From JAQGMV01 sp035626595 (GTDB lineage: Bacteria; Pseudomonadota; Gammaproteobacteria; Burkholderiales; SG8-41): a stretch of DNA of 64,000 bases. Position numbers and translations under genes: made by a program. Location of the stretch: contig DASPNJ010000047.1 in the NCBI GenBank assembly GCA_035626595.1, positions 1 to 64,000 on the forward strand, given 5' to 3'. Below the pieces are notes generated by a model. That model did not search any database and was not told where the DNA came from. It was given only the letters and a program-made list of their open reading frames with translations. Of the stretch, positions 16,374-25,885 are shown piece by piece (positions within the stretch are counted from its first letter, which is position 1; every line of letters begins with the position of its first letter).

Positions 16374-17081
16374 ATGGCCTCGAATAGCAGCCTTGTTCAT
16401 TTTCAGTCCGACGGCACCGCCGAGCCGTTCGGACTCACAGTGCTGCGCAGTGGGAATCCCGAGTCTCACGTCACGCGTCTGCAGCCGAACCAGCAAACCG
16501 CCGTGCTCTGCGTCGACGGCGAGCCTCCATCTCGTGACGTGGTTCGCGATGCGCTCCAAGATTGCGAGCTCGTAGTTGCCCCAAATGGCTACGAGGCGCT
16601 GCGGAGCATTAATTCGCACGTATTCGATTTATACATTCTCGAGTATTGGCTCAGCGACTGGTCCGGCGTTTCTCTATGCCGCGACATCCGCAAGGCAGAC
16701 CCTCATGTGCCGATCTGCTTCTGCACGGCTGCGGACCAGCCGGACGACCGCCGTCGCGCAGAGCGCGCCGGCGCCAGTGCGTACTTGGTTAAACCGCTGA
16801 GTCCGCAGGTACTCTATGCAGAGACGTCGACACTCCTCGCTTTGAGCGGCCGTCGGATCGAAAGGGCACGCGCGGCGGCGGCGTTGGTTATCCAGCAGGA
16901 ACTCGAACGCCGCCTCGCCGCGCTTCCCTATGGCCCCTTCTCCGAGCAAGTTGAAAAGGCCCTCAAGCGTAGTGTGCGGATGAAAGCCAGAGACGCCTTC
17001 CTCAGCGCGGGAGGAACGGTCGCAGGATTCGAACGCCTTTGGGAGGCGCTATGGATCGCATCATGCAATCCGATGCCTTAA
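16374..17081 (+). CDS. Receiver-domain protein with Glu at the phosphorylation site
   Basis: A 235-residue protein with a CheY-like receiver (about residues 42-155) and a helical C-terminal part of unknown role. Conserved positions are AVLCVDGEP for the acidic pocket, YILEYWLSDWSG where the acceptor Asp is Glu90, Thr in CFCTAAD, and Lys140 in YLVKPL. Asp-to-Glu at the acceptor often mimics the phosphorylated state. I start at 16374, which has GGAGG 8 bases upstream; an earlier ATG at 16359 lies on that ribosome site. A paralogue is at 43967. No kinase adjoins this gene. Confidence 0.8.
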   Translation: MASNSSLVHFQSDGTAEPFGLTVLRSGNPESHVTRLQPNQQTAVLCVDGEPPSRDVVRDALQDCELVVAPNGYEALRSINSHVFDLYILEYWLSDWSGVSLCRDIRKADPHVPICFCTAADQPDDRRRAERAGASAYLVKPLSPQVLYAETSTLLALSGRRIERARAAAALVIQQELERRLAALPYGPFSEQVEKALKRSVRMKARDAFLSAGGTVAGFERLWEALWIASCNPMP

Positions 17082-17230
17082 TGATGCGCAAAATGCGAGT
17101 CTCACGAATGACGTCGGAGTTCCGCCAAGCTGACGATCATTTCCTTGGCCCGCAGACAGCGTACGACTCCAAGGCGGAGTGCATCGCTGCGGCCGAGTAC
17201 CTCGGCGCCGAGACGCGCGAAGCGACTTAG
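17051..17230 (+). CDS. Small hypothetical protein overlapping the receiver gene
   Basis: A 59-residue frame whose ATG has GGAGG 4 bases upstream and which overlaps the last 31 bases of the receiver gene in another frame. Sequence is Met-rich at the start, then AYDSKAECIAAAEYLGAETREA, which looks protein-like. No family recognised. Confidence 0.35.
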   Translation: MDRIMQSDALMMRKMRVSRMTSEFRQADDHFLGPQTAYDSKAECIAAAEYLGAETREAT

Positions 17231-17765
17231 CGTTGCAGCGTACTCGTAATCGCAGCTCACGCCACGTCGCGTGCGGCGTTTCCAAGGTCGAGAGCACTCG
17301 TTGAAGTGTCTCCTGCACTGACGGGTGCAACTGCTCGGTCATGACTGACCGCGAACGGACGCGGCAGCCAAAAAATGTCAGGTAGCGCGAAGAAATCGTC
17401 AATCGAAAATTGCGATTGCTGCAGATATCGCTGGCAGCCACGCGCGGGAGAGCAGCGGAAACACCGGTTTAGACGCGAGATTGGCTACTACTCTCTCGCG
17501 TCAGACGCACTGCCGTCGTCTTCCATCGCACCGGCACGCATCACGATCTGTTCAAATCTCCGAAGCGGGCACAGGCAACGGCTCAATCAAGTTCGCGGTC
17601 GCGCACGTCTGGTCGGTCGCGCGCGCGGGAGCTGGCGGAGAGGGTGTCTCGCGGCGTTCGTCTCAAGACATACCAAACCGCCCCGCCTCGCGAGCGTTTT
17701 CGAGCGGCAGCTCTCCTGAGCCGTCCTCGCTGAATCCCACTCAGACCCACACAATCTGACGTCAC
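17231..17765. other. About 530 bp without a gene, left of the integrase
   Basis: No open frame here has protein-like composition. I looked for a tRNA gene, the usual integration target, and did not find one. Confidence 0.4.
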
Positions 17766-17785
17766 TTGGTGGGTGGATTGGTGGG
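17766..17785 (+). repeat. Direct repeat at the integrase start
   Basis: TTGGTGGG occurs twice, 12 bases apart (17766-17773 and 17778-17785), immediately before the integrase ATG at 17788. Repeats of this sort beside an integrase gene may be arm-type binding sites or part of the attachment site (inference). Confidence 0.4.
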
Positions 17786-17787
17786 CT

Positions 17788-19057
17788 ATGCGCGCTCTCA
17801 ACAAACTTACGGTCAAGGGAATCGAGAAACTGTCACGTCCTGGCTGCTATGCCGATGGTGGAGGCCTCTACGTTCAGATCGGCTCCTCCGGAACCAAATG
17901 CTGGCTCTTTCGATACATGTTAAACCTCCGGCGCCGCGAGATGGGCCTCGGTTCGCTGCTCGCGATATCACTGGCCGAAGCGCGCGAAAAAAGCGGCTGC
18001 CTGCAGACGCCTCGTTGCCAACGGCCTCGACCCCATCGAAGCCAGAAACGCCGACCGCGCTGAACGCGCCGCCCAAGTCGCAAAAACGCTGACCTTCGCT
18101 GAATGCGCCGAGCGGTTTATCGCAGCTCACGAGGCTGGCTGGCGAAATGAGAAACACGCGGCGCAATGGCGCAGCACGCTTAACACGTACTGCGTTCCGG
18201 TCTTCGGCTCCGCGCCCGTCGAACAAGTCGACACGGAACTGGTGCTCAAGGCGCTCGAGCCGATCTGGACGGCAAAGCCCGAGACGGCAACGCGCGTGCG
18301 ATCGCGTATCGAGCGCGTACTCGACTGGGCACGCGTGCGTGGTCATCGCACGGGCGACAATCCCGCCCGCTGGCGCGGTCATCTCGATAAGCTTCTTCCG
18401 ATGCTCGGAAAAAAGAAGCGCGTAAAGCACCACCCGGCCCTGCCGTTTCGGGATGCCGGTCAATTCATGGCGAAGTTGCGAAAGCAGGACGGGATGGCAG
18501 CGCGGGCGCTGGAGCTTCTCATCCTCACCGCGAGCCGGACCAACGAGGTCATCTCGGCAAGGTGGCGTGAGTTCGATCTGCAGCGTTCCGTCTGGACGAT
18601 CCCGGCCGACCGCATGAAAGCACATCGCGAACACCGCGTTCCGCTCTCCGCCGCCGTCATAAGGCTTCTGCGCTCTCTACCGCGCATTCACGAAGAGCCT
18701 TTCCTGTTCCCGGGCGCACCGGGCAAACACATGTCAAATATGGCACTGCTCGAACTACTGCGTCGGATGGGACGAGATGACATCACCGTCCACGGATTCC
18801 GCAGCACGTTCCGCGATTGGGCCGCCGAGTGCACGAATTTTTCGCGCGAGGTCTGCGAAATGGCGCTCGCGCACACAGTGAGCGATGAAATCGAGGCCGC
18901 TTACCGTCGCGGAGATCTTTTCGAGAAACGTCGGCGACTGATGGGCGAATGGGCGAAATTCTGTGCGCGTCACGCGCGCACGAGGCGATCATCTGGTGGT
19001 GCTTTGCACACGCGTGCGGCTGACCTGCCCCCGCTGACGCTACCAAGGGCGAGTTAG
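17788..19057 (+). pseudogene. Tyrosine-type site-specific integrase, frameshifted
   Basis: P4-like phage/island integrase. The first frame encodes the arm-binding domain (LSRPGCYADGGGLYVQIG; WLFRYML). A run of six A's near 17987-17992 has one base too many: with five A's the frame continues as AREK-AAACRRLVANGLDPIEARNAD, the standard sequence. The rest is intact, with core-binding domain and catalytic Arg (LTASRTNEVISARW), HGFRSTFRDW and the Tyr region (ALAHTVSDEIEAAYRRGDL). A single homopolymer change could be a real lesion or a sequencing error. It marks a possible genomic island starting here. Confidence 0.88.
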
Positions 19058-19446
19058 TATAAGTCCGGGTTAGCCTCAGGGTGACACCTTGGGCCAACAA
19101 CCTGAGGTGCGAAATGGCAGGACCCGGTCCTCGCAAAAGCGGCGGTACGGTAATCGATTCGAGGCAGCGGGGCGCGTCGATACCCCTCGACCGTAATGCG
19201 GCAACCCGTTTCCTTTGGAACGCGAGGGCTCGCACAGCCAAGGTGAATTTGTACTGCATCGCGGTGGATGATCCGTAGTCAGAATACGACGCCTTCCGTT
19301 CGGAAGCCTGGCCCTTCAAACAGTGCCAAGCTTCGGTCTATGTCTAGCGAAGCGAGCTTGGGAAAGCCGGCCACGCCGGGCGGATGCGTCCATGACACAG
19401 GCATGCACGATGAGAAACCGCGTGCCGTGCATTTGTGCCGCAGTCT
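19058..19446. other. About 390 bp with no clear gene
   Basis: Just after the integrase stop lies an inverted repeat (CCTCAGG ... CCTGAGG, about 19074-19107), which may be a terminator or part of an attachment site. A plus-strand frame at 19081-19278 has no recognisable domain. Confidence 0.35.
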
Positions 19447-19692
19447 ATTCCGGCAGCATTCTTGCTAAACGATGCACAGGGGATCAACCGTCATTCACAG
19501 AACGGGAGGTCCACGATATCACTGCGGCACGCGAAAGAGGCGTTTCGAGACGCCCAGCGCAAGCTCGATCCGAACCGCACGCCTGAGCTCTACGACTTCG
19601 CGCTAGGGATGCGGCTTCTAGTCGAGGGGCTGGAGGAGGAGCTAACAGCGATCAAGCGCAGAATCGCCGAGCTCGAGAACCACTGCCCTTGA
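19447..19692 (+). repeat. Inverted duplication, copy 1
   Basis: From ATTCCGGCAGCATTCTTGCT onward this stretch matches, in reverse orientation, the segment at about 24376-24684. The match covers ~65 bases of upstream DNA including the ribosome site GGAGGTCC, then the start of a small coding region. The two copies bracket the GGDEF, zinc-ribbon and ankyrin genes. Confidence 0.8.
19516..19692 (+). pseudogene. Small protein paralogue with lost start codon
   Basis: Copy of the 77-residue protein at 24376. Aligned by the conserved ribosome site, its start ATG has become ATA (19516-19518). The rest, SLRHAKEAFRDAQRKLDP...ELYDFALGMRLLVEGLEEEL, is well kept for about 45 residues, then diverges and stops early. 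Reading from an upstream start at 19435 is possible but would add unrelated residues and skip the conserved ribosome site. No function known. Confidence 0.6.
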
Positions 19693-20032
19693 CCGATTTC
19701 ACGGTCGGTGCAGGCGCTCTCTTTCCGCCCGATCGTCGCCTTAATCTTCTGCCATCGGTCGGAGCGGCCAGCGCGGTACATCGAACTCGCGTCTTCCGCG
19801 CCCCCGCCTTCGAGTTCAAAGCGCTTTGCCAGAGCCCACGGCGGTGCGGCTGTGCTTTCGATGTGAGATGAGCAGATAACTTGTTGAGAGCTTCAACAGT
19901 CGAGCCGAGAACCGGAAATGGCCGCGTCCTGGCGCTCGTGACGCGCGTGGTTGTCGAACCGAACGTGGAACTCTTGCGCCGCGGCGTGCCGGGCATTCAC
20001 CCGGGCGTCGCCGTTACACTTGCGGCGGCGTC

Positions 20033-21253
20033 TTAACCGGCGGTACGGCCCGCGAAGTCGGCCCCGTCCCACACGACATAACGACCCTTGCCGGCTCGCT
20101 TTGCCGCATAGAGCGCAAGGTCAGCACGCTCGAGTAGTGTCTCTGCGTCACTGCCATGGCTGGGAAATTCCGAAATTCCGACGCTAGTGCCGATGCCCGC
20201 AACGTTGTCGGCGACGGTATACGGGTCGGAGATCGCGCGAATGACTTTGTACGCGACAAGCTGTGCCTGCTCCAGCGTGTAGGCGCGCGGCAGGATCAAC
20301 GCGAACTCGTCTCCGCCAAGCCGTGCGATCGTGTCCTCGGCGCGCAACGCAGCGACTAACCTACTCGCAACCTGCTTGAGGATCTCGTCGCCTGCGCCAT
20401 GTCCGTAGCGATCGTTTACCGCCTTGAAGCCGTCGAGATCGAGGCAAAGCACGGCGAACCGGCGCCCGTCCCGCTCGGCGCGCGCGATCTGAAGCTTCAA
20501 ACGGTCCTCAAGTAGCCGACGATTTGGTAAGCCAGTGAGCGCATCGTGGTGGGCGAGGTGCTGCGCGTGAGCTTGCGCCTTGACGCGGTGAAGCCAAAGC
20601 CGGTTCATCTCCCAAAACAGCAATCCAAGGATGCCCGTGCCGCACAACAGAAGCACCGCAAAGCCTAGCCGAAATGCCTGCGCGCTCTGCTGTCGCTCCG
20701 CCATACGCGCGCGGAGGAACTCGCTTTGCACTTGTTTGAGGTTCGCCAAGGTCGATGAGATCGCCTGCATCTCCATGGCCCCAGTGCCGATACTGGCAGC
20801 CCGTGCTGCTTCCGGTCCACGCGTGGCGCGGATATTGAGTATGTCCTCCAAGTAAGCGTAGCGTCGCGCGATCTGCTGCTCCAGGCGCGTAGCCAGCGCT
20901 TTTTCATGCCCGCCGTCCGACGCGATTTCTTTCACCTCCCGCAGCCGCTCTTCGACCTCGGCCACTTTCGTCGTAAAACCGTGGCGGTAAGGAACCTCAG
21001 CCGTGAAAAGATAGGCTCGGCCGATCGACTCGGCTTCGAGTAACGTCTGATGCAAGTTTGCGAGGCGAGAGATCGCGGTGAACGTTCGCGCGACGACCGC
21101 GTCGTTGCGATCTGCCGTCTCAAGCAGCTGGAATACAACGCCACCCAAAGCGAGTAGCCCCACCGTTGAAACCGCTAACGCCACGGCAATCGGACGCTTC
21201 CCAACCAACCGCAACAGGCCGCGTTCGCCGGCGCGCTGAGGCTCTTCCGCCAT
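20033..21253 (-). CDS. Membrane diguanylate cyclase, CHASE3-like sensor plus GGDEF (1)
   Basis: A 406-residue inner-membrane protein making c-di-GMP. One membrane helix is at about residues 20-45, a periplasmic helical bundle of CHASE3 type follows (LHQTLLEAESIGRAYLFT), a second helix is near 190-210, then the GGDEF domain from HHDALTGLPNRRLL. The active site LGGDEF is near residue 315 and the RxxD inhibitory site (RAED) sits just before it, so it should be active and product-inhibited. I start at 21253 (GAGGAG upstream); the open frame extends further up without protein-like sequence. It is divergent from a paralogue at 21719. Confidence 0.9.
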   Translation of the reverse strand: MAEEPQRAGERGLLRLVGKRPIAVALAVSTVGLLALGGVVFQLLETADRNDAVVARTFTAISRLANLHQTLLEAESIGRAYLFTAEVPYRHGFTTKVAEVEERLREVKEIASDGGHEKALATRLEQQIARRYAYLEDILNIRATRGPEAARAASIGTGAMEMQAISSTLANLKQVQSEFLRARMAERQQSAQAFRLGFAVLLLCGTGILGLLFWEMNRLWLHRVKAQAHAQHLAHHDALTGLPNRRLLEDRLKLQIARAERDGRRFAVLCLDLDGFKAVNDRYGHGAGDEILKQVASRLVAALRAEDTIARLGGDEFALILPRAYTLEQAQLVAYKVIRAISDPYTVADNVAGIGTSVGISEFPSHGSDAETLLERADLALYAAKRAGKGRYVVWDGADFAGRTAG

Positions 21254-21718
21254 GCTGCGTCTCCTCGGGCTTGTATGGGTTCTACCTTTTGACCAGTGAA
21301 AGAATAGCACCGCGATTCGGCCTTTCTTCTCTGTAGCGACAGCTGATCGCCGCATTGACGGGGACGTGCTACAGCGCGCCAGCCAGCTGAACTCGGTGCG
21401 ACCCCCGCCAAAGAGCAAGATCGCGCGCATCCTCACCGGCAGCAGATGCCAAGCAAATCTGCCGAGGCCTTGCGCACGTTATCAATCAACATGTGCAATT
21501 GACGCTGTGTCCCGGCGCAGATAACGGCCCCACGAGTAGAAGATTGTCGGCCGCGCGTGTGTTATGCGCACGTAGTGGCGGAGCGATCGTCATGTGCCAT
21601 TGCTGCCCCTGGAATTTGCTGGAGCAGCGATATGGCAGCGGCATTTTTCTTGCTCGGTGTCCCGAACGCGCCAAAAAAACAACTGGAATAGGGGCTGTGG
21701 TCTGCGCCGGAGGAGCCG

Positions 21719-22885
21719 ATGTCGTCTCGGAGCGACGCACGAAATGTCATCCCCGCGGGTTTTCTGCTTTCGACGTTCGGCATTCTTGCCGTCGGAGCGC
21801 TCGCCTATTACGTCATTAGTCGAGCCGCAGAGGCCGAACAACTGGTGTTGCAGTCAGCAGTCCGAATCGCGACGATAGAGCGCCTCCAGCAGCAGATGTT
21901 GGACGCGGAATCAACCGCACGCCTGTTCCTCGTGAACGGAGCGCCACGGGTTCGCGATATCTACAAGAAGAAAGTCGGGCTAATCGAAGACCAGTTCCAA
22001 CATCTGCGAGAACAGGTGAAGGACATCGGCGCGGTTAGTCAGCAGCTCAGAGAATTAGAGCAGCTCGTCACCCGCAGGTTCGCCTTTCTCGAGGCGACGG
22101 TCAACCTTCGCGGCTCCGATGGTCTCGAAGCGGTTCGGGACGGTCCTATCGGGCCCGGGATCGCGCAAATGGAGGCGGTCACTACTGCGATCGAACAGAT
22201 GAAGCACGCTGAGCGATCGGTACTTGCAGAGCGGATTGCGCAGCGACATCGACACACCGGGCTGCTCGAGATCGGACTTTTCAGCGTGATGGCTCTCGGC
22301 ATTGCGACGATCGCGATCATCTTCCGCTACATGGACCGCCTCTGGAAGGCGCGCGTCGCGGCGGAGACGAATGCCACCCATCTTGCGCACCACGACGCAC
22401 TTACCGGTTTGCCGAACCGCCGGTTGCTCGACGATCGCATGGCCATAAGCATCGCGCGCGCTAAGCGATACGGGCACACGCTCGCAGTGCTCTGCTTGGA
22501 CCTGGACGGGTTCAAGAGGGTGAACGACACGTTTGGCCATGCGGCGGGCGACGAGTTGCTGCGGCTCGTAGCATCGCGTCTTAGCGCCGCGCTCCGGGCC
22601 GACGACACCATTGCGCGGCTCGGAGGGGATGAGTTTGTGGTCGCGTTAGCGCATCTCACCGACGACAGCTATGCAACGACCGTCGCCGAGAAGATCATCG
22701 GCGAGGTTTCGGCGCCCTACGACCTTCAGGGCCAGCGCGCGGCTATCGGCACGAGCGTGGGCATCGCGCTATACCCACGCGATGGCGACACGCAGGAGGC
22801 GCTTCTGCGAAATGCCGACCGCGCCCTGTACTCCGCCAAAAGCGCTGGCAAGGGGCGCTACGCCTTGGCGGCGGCAGCAAGCTGA
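21719..22885 (+). CDS. Membrane diguanylate cyclase, CHASE3-like sensor plus GGDEF (2)
   Basis: A 388-residue paralogue of the gene at 20033: membrane helix at about residues 13-35, CHASE3-like bundle (LQQQMLDAESTARLFLVNG), a second helix near 180-200, then GGDEF (HHDALTGLPNRRLLDDR; LGGDEF near residue 303) with an RxxD site (RADD). Both catalytic and inhibitory motifs are intact. GGAGG precedes the ATG. Its C-terminal codons (RYALAAAAS) reappear at 25886 fused to a copy of the DNA upstream of this gene. The zinc-ribbon gene follows after 11 bases. Confidence 0.92.
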   Translation: MSSRSDARNVIPAGFLLSTFGILAVGALAYYVISRAAEAEQLVLQSAVRIATIERLQQQMLDAESTARLFLVNGAPRVRDIYKKKVGLIEDQFQHLREQVKDIGAVSQQLRELEQLVTRRFAFLEATVNLRGSDGLEAVRDGPIGPGIAQMEAVTTAIEQMKHAERSVLAERIAQRHRHTGLLEIGLFSVMALGIATIAIIFRYMDRLWKARVAAETNATHLAHHDALTGLPNRRLLDDRMAISIARAKRYGHTLAVLCLDLDGFKRVNDTFGHAAGDELLRLVASRLSAALRADDTIARLGGDEFVVALAHLTDDSYATTVAEKIIGEVSAPYDLQGQRAAIGTSVGIALYPRDGDTQEALLRNADRALYSAKSAGKGRYALAAAAS

Positions 22886-22896
22886 GAGGGAAGGCA

Positions 22897-23112
22897 ATGG
22901 CTCGGATCAAAATGCAATCCACCGTTAATTCGTTCGTGAGCCCGTCAAAGATTCTGACGCCGTCGGTGGCGCCCGCCACTCGCGGCTACGGCGATAACGA
23001 CTACGTCTGCGGCTCTTGCAGCACGGTGTTACTGGCGCAAGTGGACGAAGGAGCCGCACGCAACTTTGCAGTGCGCTGCCCGAGTTGCGGCAGCACCAAC
23101 GTAGTCGAATGA
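22897..23112 (+). CDS. Small zinc-ribbon protein
   Basis: A 71-residue protein with two CxxC knuckles (YVCGSCSTVLLAQ and RCPSCGSTNVVE) about 30 residues apart, a zinc ribbon. The N-terminal ~30 residues are Ser/Pro/Thr-rich. GAGGGAAGG precedes the ATG, and it starts 11 bases after the GGDEF gene, so it is probably co-transcribed. A role in nucleic acid or protein binding is possible; a link to c-di-GMP is only positional. Confidence 0.75.
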   Translation: MARIKMQSTVNSFVSPSKILTPSVAPATRGYGDNDYVCGSCSTVLLAQVDEGAARNFAVRCPSCGSTNVVE

Positions 23113-23133
23113 TCGGAATACAAGAGTAAGGCC

Positions 23134-24057
23134 CTATCGTGTAGCGCGAGAAGCAGGCACTGCCGTGGCATTACGTCGGGCGCGTCGGAGCATGTGCACG
23201 ATATGCCGGTGGTTCTTTTCGAGCGCGAGCCGGAGCGGCGTAGTGCCGTCGGCGTGGCGCCTCGCCACGTCGGCGCCCGCAGCGAGGAGCTCGGCCACCA
23301 CCTCCGTGTGCCCATTCGCGACCGCCTTGTGCAGTGCTGTCCAGCCGTCATGCGTCGCGATATTTGGATCGGCGCCGGCGCTGAGAAGAAGTTGGACCAC
23401 TTCCACGTACCCTTGCGCGGCGGCCTGGAGCAGCGGTGTGATTCCCGCCTTGCTTTGCACGTCGCAATCGGCTTTGCGAACAAGCAGCGCGACAACATGG
23501 CCATAACCCTTCAGCGCAGCCCAGTGCAGTGGCGTGTAGCCGCGTGCGTCGCGGGCACGCGGATTGGCCCCGTTTTCGATGAGCAACTTCGCAGCGGCTT
23601 CGCGGCCGTGAAACGCGGCGACCATGAGTGGCGTCCACTCGCGCGCGTCGCGTGCGTCGGCAGGAAGCCCACTCTTCAGAAATAGCCGTAGGCGCTCGAG
23701 ATCGCCACTCTCGGCAGCGCGAAGCATGTCCGAGGCTATCGGCCGCATCCCGAGTTCCTCGAGCGTGGCGATAGCGCGTTTGCGTTCCTCGCCCCAAGGC
23801 TCGCGCCGTTCGTCTCGCGCTGATTTGAGCGTCTCGTATGCGAGCGAAAGCCGCAGAATCTCGCTGGCAATTTCCGGCGGAAAGCCCTGCCGGTCACCAC
23901 GGCGGTCGATAAGCAGATCCTCAAAAACGGCCGCCGCTTCTTCCGGTGAGTCCCACACTGACGCAATCGTCTCCGTGATCCGAGGGAAGCGCGCCTCAAG
24001 CTTGTGCGGGTATATGCCCGGCATCGGACTCAAATGCGTGGCAAGCCGCGGATTCAT
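23134..24057 (-). CDS. Ankyrin-repeat protein
   Basis: A 307-residue protein. After an N-terminal helical domain of about 110 residues (ITETIASVWDSPEEAAAVFE), at least five ankyrin repeats run to the end, e.g. REWTPLMVAAFHGREAAAKL, GYTPLHWAALKGYGHVVALL, GITPLLQAAAQGYVEVVQLL, GWTALHKAVANGHTEVVAEL. No signal peptide or membrane segment, so it is likely a cytosolic protein-binding module. It converges with the zinc-ribbon gene. Confidence 0.9.
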   Translation of the reverse strand: MNPRLATHLSPMPGIYPHKLEARFPRITETIASVWDSPEEAAAVFEDLLIDRRGDRQGFPPEIASEILRLSLAYETLKSARDERREPWGEERKRAIATLEELGMRPIASDMLRAAESGDLERLRLFLKSGLPADARDAREWTPLMVAAFHGREAAAKLLIENGANPRARDARGYTPLHWAALKGYGHVVALLVRKADCDVQSKAGITPLLQAAAQGYVEVVQLLLSAGADPNIATHDGWTALHKAVANGHTEVVAELLAAGADVARRHADGTTPLRLALEKNHRHIVHMLRRARRNATAVPASRATR

Positions 24058-24375
24058 ATTAATGAACCGAGCAACGCCTATGCCCTAGCGTTGGACGACG
24101 ACTTGCAAAAGTCCATGCGCACACGCAGCGTCCTATAAAATTCTCGCGGCGGAACCTCACAGTTTGAGAGGTTTGGATCGGTCAGCAATTCAGGCCGCCG
24201 CGAGGAACGTCATCGTTCGGCTGGCGCCCTAGCCCAATGCAAAGCGCGGCAGCCTGACGCGGTATGGGCAAGTGCCATCCACCCTAATCCGCAGCGCGAA
24301 CGATGGTCACCTTCGCGTCGCTAAACCTTGCGGTCCCACGGTCGACCCTGCAGGCCTTTGCATTACGCCGCGTGC
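24058..24375. other. Intergenic, about 320 bp
   Basis: Contains the upstream region of the ankyrin gene. A short hairpin-capable CCTCACAGTTTGAGAGG is near 24156. No gene seen. Confidence 0.4.
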
Positions 24376-24609
24376 CTAGCTGCGTCTGTGCGGTATTCGA
24401 ACACCCCATCGCGGTCGACGGTCAGCCTTGCCTGTGGCCCGTTCACCTCGCAGATCCGCAATCTGCCGGGCGAGTTCCTGAAGCTCGGCTTCCAGGCCCT
24501 CGACCAACAACCGCATACCCAGCGCGAAGTCGTAGAGCTCTGGCATTACCTTGGGGTCTAGCTGCCGCTGGGCGTCTCTGAACGCCTCTTTCGCGTGCCG
24601 TAACGACAT
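24376..24609 (-). CDS. Small helical protein, intact member of the duplicated pair
   Basis: A 77-residue protein with a strong ribosome site (GGAGGTCC) directly before the ATG at 24609. Two helices (RHAKEAFRDAQRQL; YDFALGMRLLVEGLEAELQE) are followed by a coiled, charged tail. It is related to the damaged copy at 19516, and both share ~65 bases of upstream DNA in inverted orientation. No family recognised. Confidence 0.65.
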   Translation of the reverse strand: MSLRHAKEAFRDAQRQLDPKVMPELYDFALGMRLLVEGLEAELQELARQIADLRGERATGKADRRPRWGVRIPHRRS

Positions 24610-24684
24610 AGGACCTCCGTTCAGTAATTGACGGTTGATCCCCTGTGCCGTTCGTTTAGCAAGAATGCTGCCGGAATATGGCCC
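24376..24684 (-). repeat. Inverted duplication, copy 2
   Basis: Reverse-oriented partner of 19447-19692. Similarity covers the region upstream of the small gene (TTCCGGCAGCATTCTTGCT, CACAGGGGATCAACCGTCA, GGAGGTCC) and its first ~45 codons, with several small indels. Confidence 0.8.
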
Positions 24685-25178
24685 GCGGTAAGCTTCATCA
24701 CTACTTCGGCCGCTATCGGTCATTTTCATTGTGACTGGGCATTGCGATCCGCTTCGGCATCACATTCGCTTGTTCGCCCGCAGCAGCCGCTGAGCCTCCG
24801 TTAGGCGCGTACGCGCGAACGTAGCGCGTATATTCCCCCTCCTCACCTGCGCGATGGCACACGGCCGTCTGGACGGCCGTATCCACTTCGGGGCAAAGTT
24901 GCACGAGCCGCCGCATCGGTATCGCATGAGGCGTGCCATAACGATCAACGAAGCCCATAGCAGCACCAACGAGCTCCGCGAACGGCAGAAACGGTGCAAT
25001 CGATGCTGTCGGTCCGGATGATCCCTACAAGATTGCGCGCTTCGTATGGAAGGCAGACATATAGATGCCATTATTTTCCGGTCGGCGCCAGCGGCTGGTA
25101 GATCAAGAAGCGGCGTCAGACAAGCGCAGGTCGCCTGTCTAGAACTTAGTCGTAATTTGGATGGAACACCGCAGTGCG

Positions 25179-25265
25179 CTACTTCCGGTGCTTCTTAATG
25201 ATCCAAATCAGAAGGACGATCACCGCGGGCGCGGCGAGCGCCCATGTTACCTGCGTCTGTGTCAT
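25179..25265 (-). CDS. Possible 28-residue single-span membrane peptide
   Basis: Reads MTQTQVTWALAAPAVIVLL followed by IWIIKKHRK: a hydrophobic helix with a basic cytosolic end, the layout of bacterial small membrane peptides. Its ribosome site is weak. The APAVIVLL core is repeated in the plus-strand peptide at 25971. Confidence 0.35.
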   Translation of the reverse strand: MTQTQVTWALAAPAVIVLLIWIIKKHRK

Positions 25266-25650
25266 GGCATGACATTCCAATGGGCCGCAGACCTTTGCAG
25301 CCCGCGCACAACGACGTCGATGATCGCAGGATTATAGGGCGCGACGCGCATAAAGAGCTGCAGCGAAGTCTCAAGGTGCGGCAGGTAACAACTAACTGTG
25401 TCCGTTCGCGGCGTAGACCGTATCTCAGTGCTTTGCGGATTGCTTGCTCATAGGCGCTTCCTAGTTTGCCTTTTGTTCCAGAAGGCTGCAGCTCATTCGC
25501 CGTCGCTGTGTCGCTCCGTGCGTCGGCCGGTCAGGTTACTGGAAGTGCCGATGCCGCTGGGCAAACAGGCTGGTGCACGCCATCCGGTCGATGCTTGGAT
25601 GGAACGGGGGGCGGTCCGACTCGTCGCCGCACGTGCGCTAACGTATTCCC

Positions 25651-25675
25651 AAAAAGAGAGCCCGGCAGCGGGCTC
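25651..25675 (-). terminator. Rho-independent terminator, minus strand
   Basis: On the minus strand: GAGCCCG-CTGC-CGGGCTC followed by TCTTTTT. Seven paired bases and a T-run make a good intrinsic terminator. No confident minus-strand gene ends just before it; an 88-residue frame stopping at 25674 may be what it once served. Confidence 0.6.
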
Positions 25676-25885
25676 AAAGATGCGAGACCAAAGGGAGGAG
25701 GAGGATGGTCCCGCACAAGGCTGCAGGCAATTCATATGCCAGCCGCGCTATAATGAACAGCGATTGGGACCCGAAACACGCAGCAGTGCCAAGCTCTCCT
25801 CGCGTTCTCGTGGGAGGTGGGCTGATTCGCTTAAGCTGCTGCTCGCCCTGCTGCCTGGGCATGGCACTTACCTGGTCCTTCCTAT

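Larger units (their letters stand above)
24685..25885. other. About 1.2 kb, mostly without genes
   Basis: Apart from the tiny frame at 25179-25265 and a hairpin at 25651, I see no confident gene. A minus-strand frame at 24713-24958 (81 residues, MGFVDRYGTPHAIPMRRLVQ) reads like protein, and similar composition continues upstream of its Met (FLPFAELVGAA), so it may be a remnant of a lost gene. Confidence 0.4.

Noticed and set aside
17982..17996. Programmed ribosomal frameshift in the integrase
   Set aside because: The A run is not phased as an A-AAA-AAG slippery heptamer in the incoming frame, and the needed shift is +1; a lesion or read error is simpler, though transcript slippage is not excluded.
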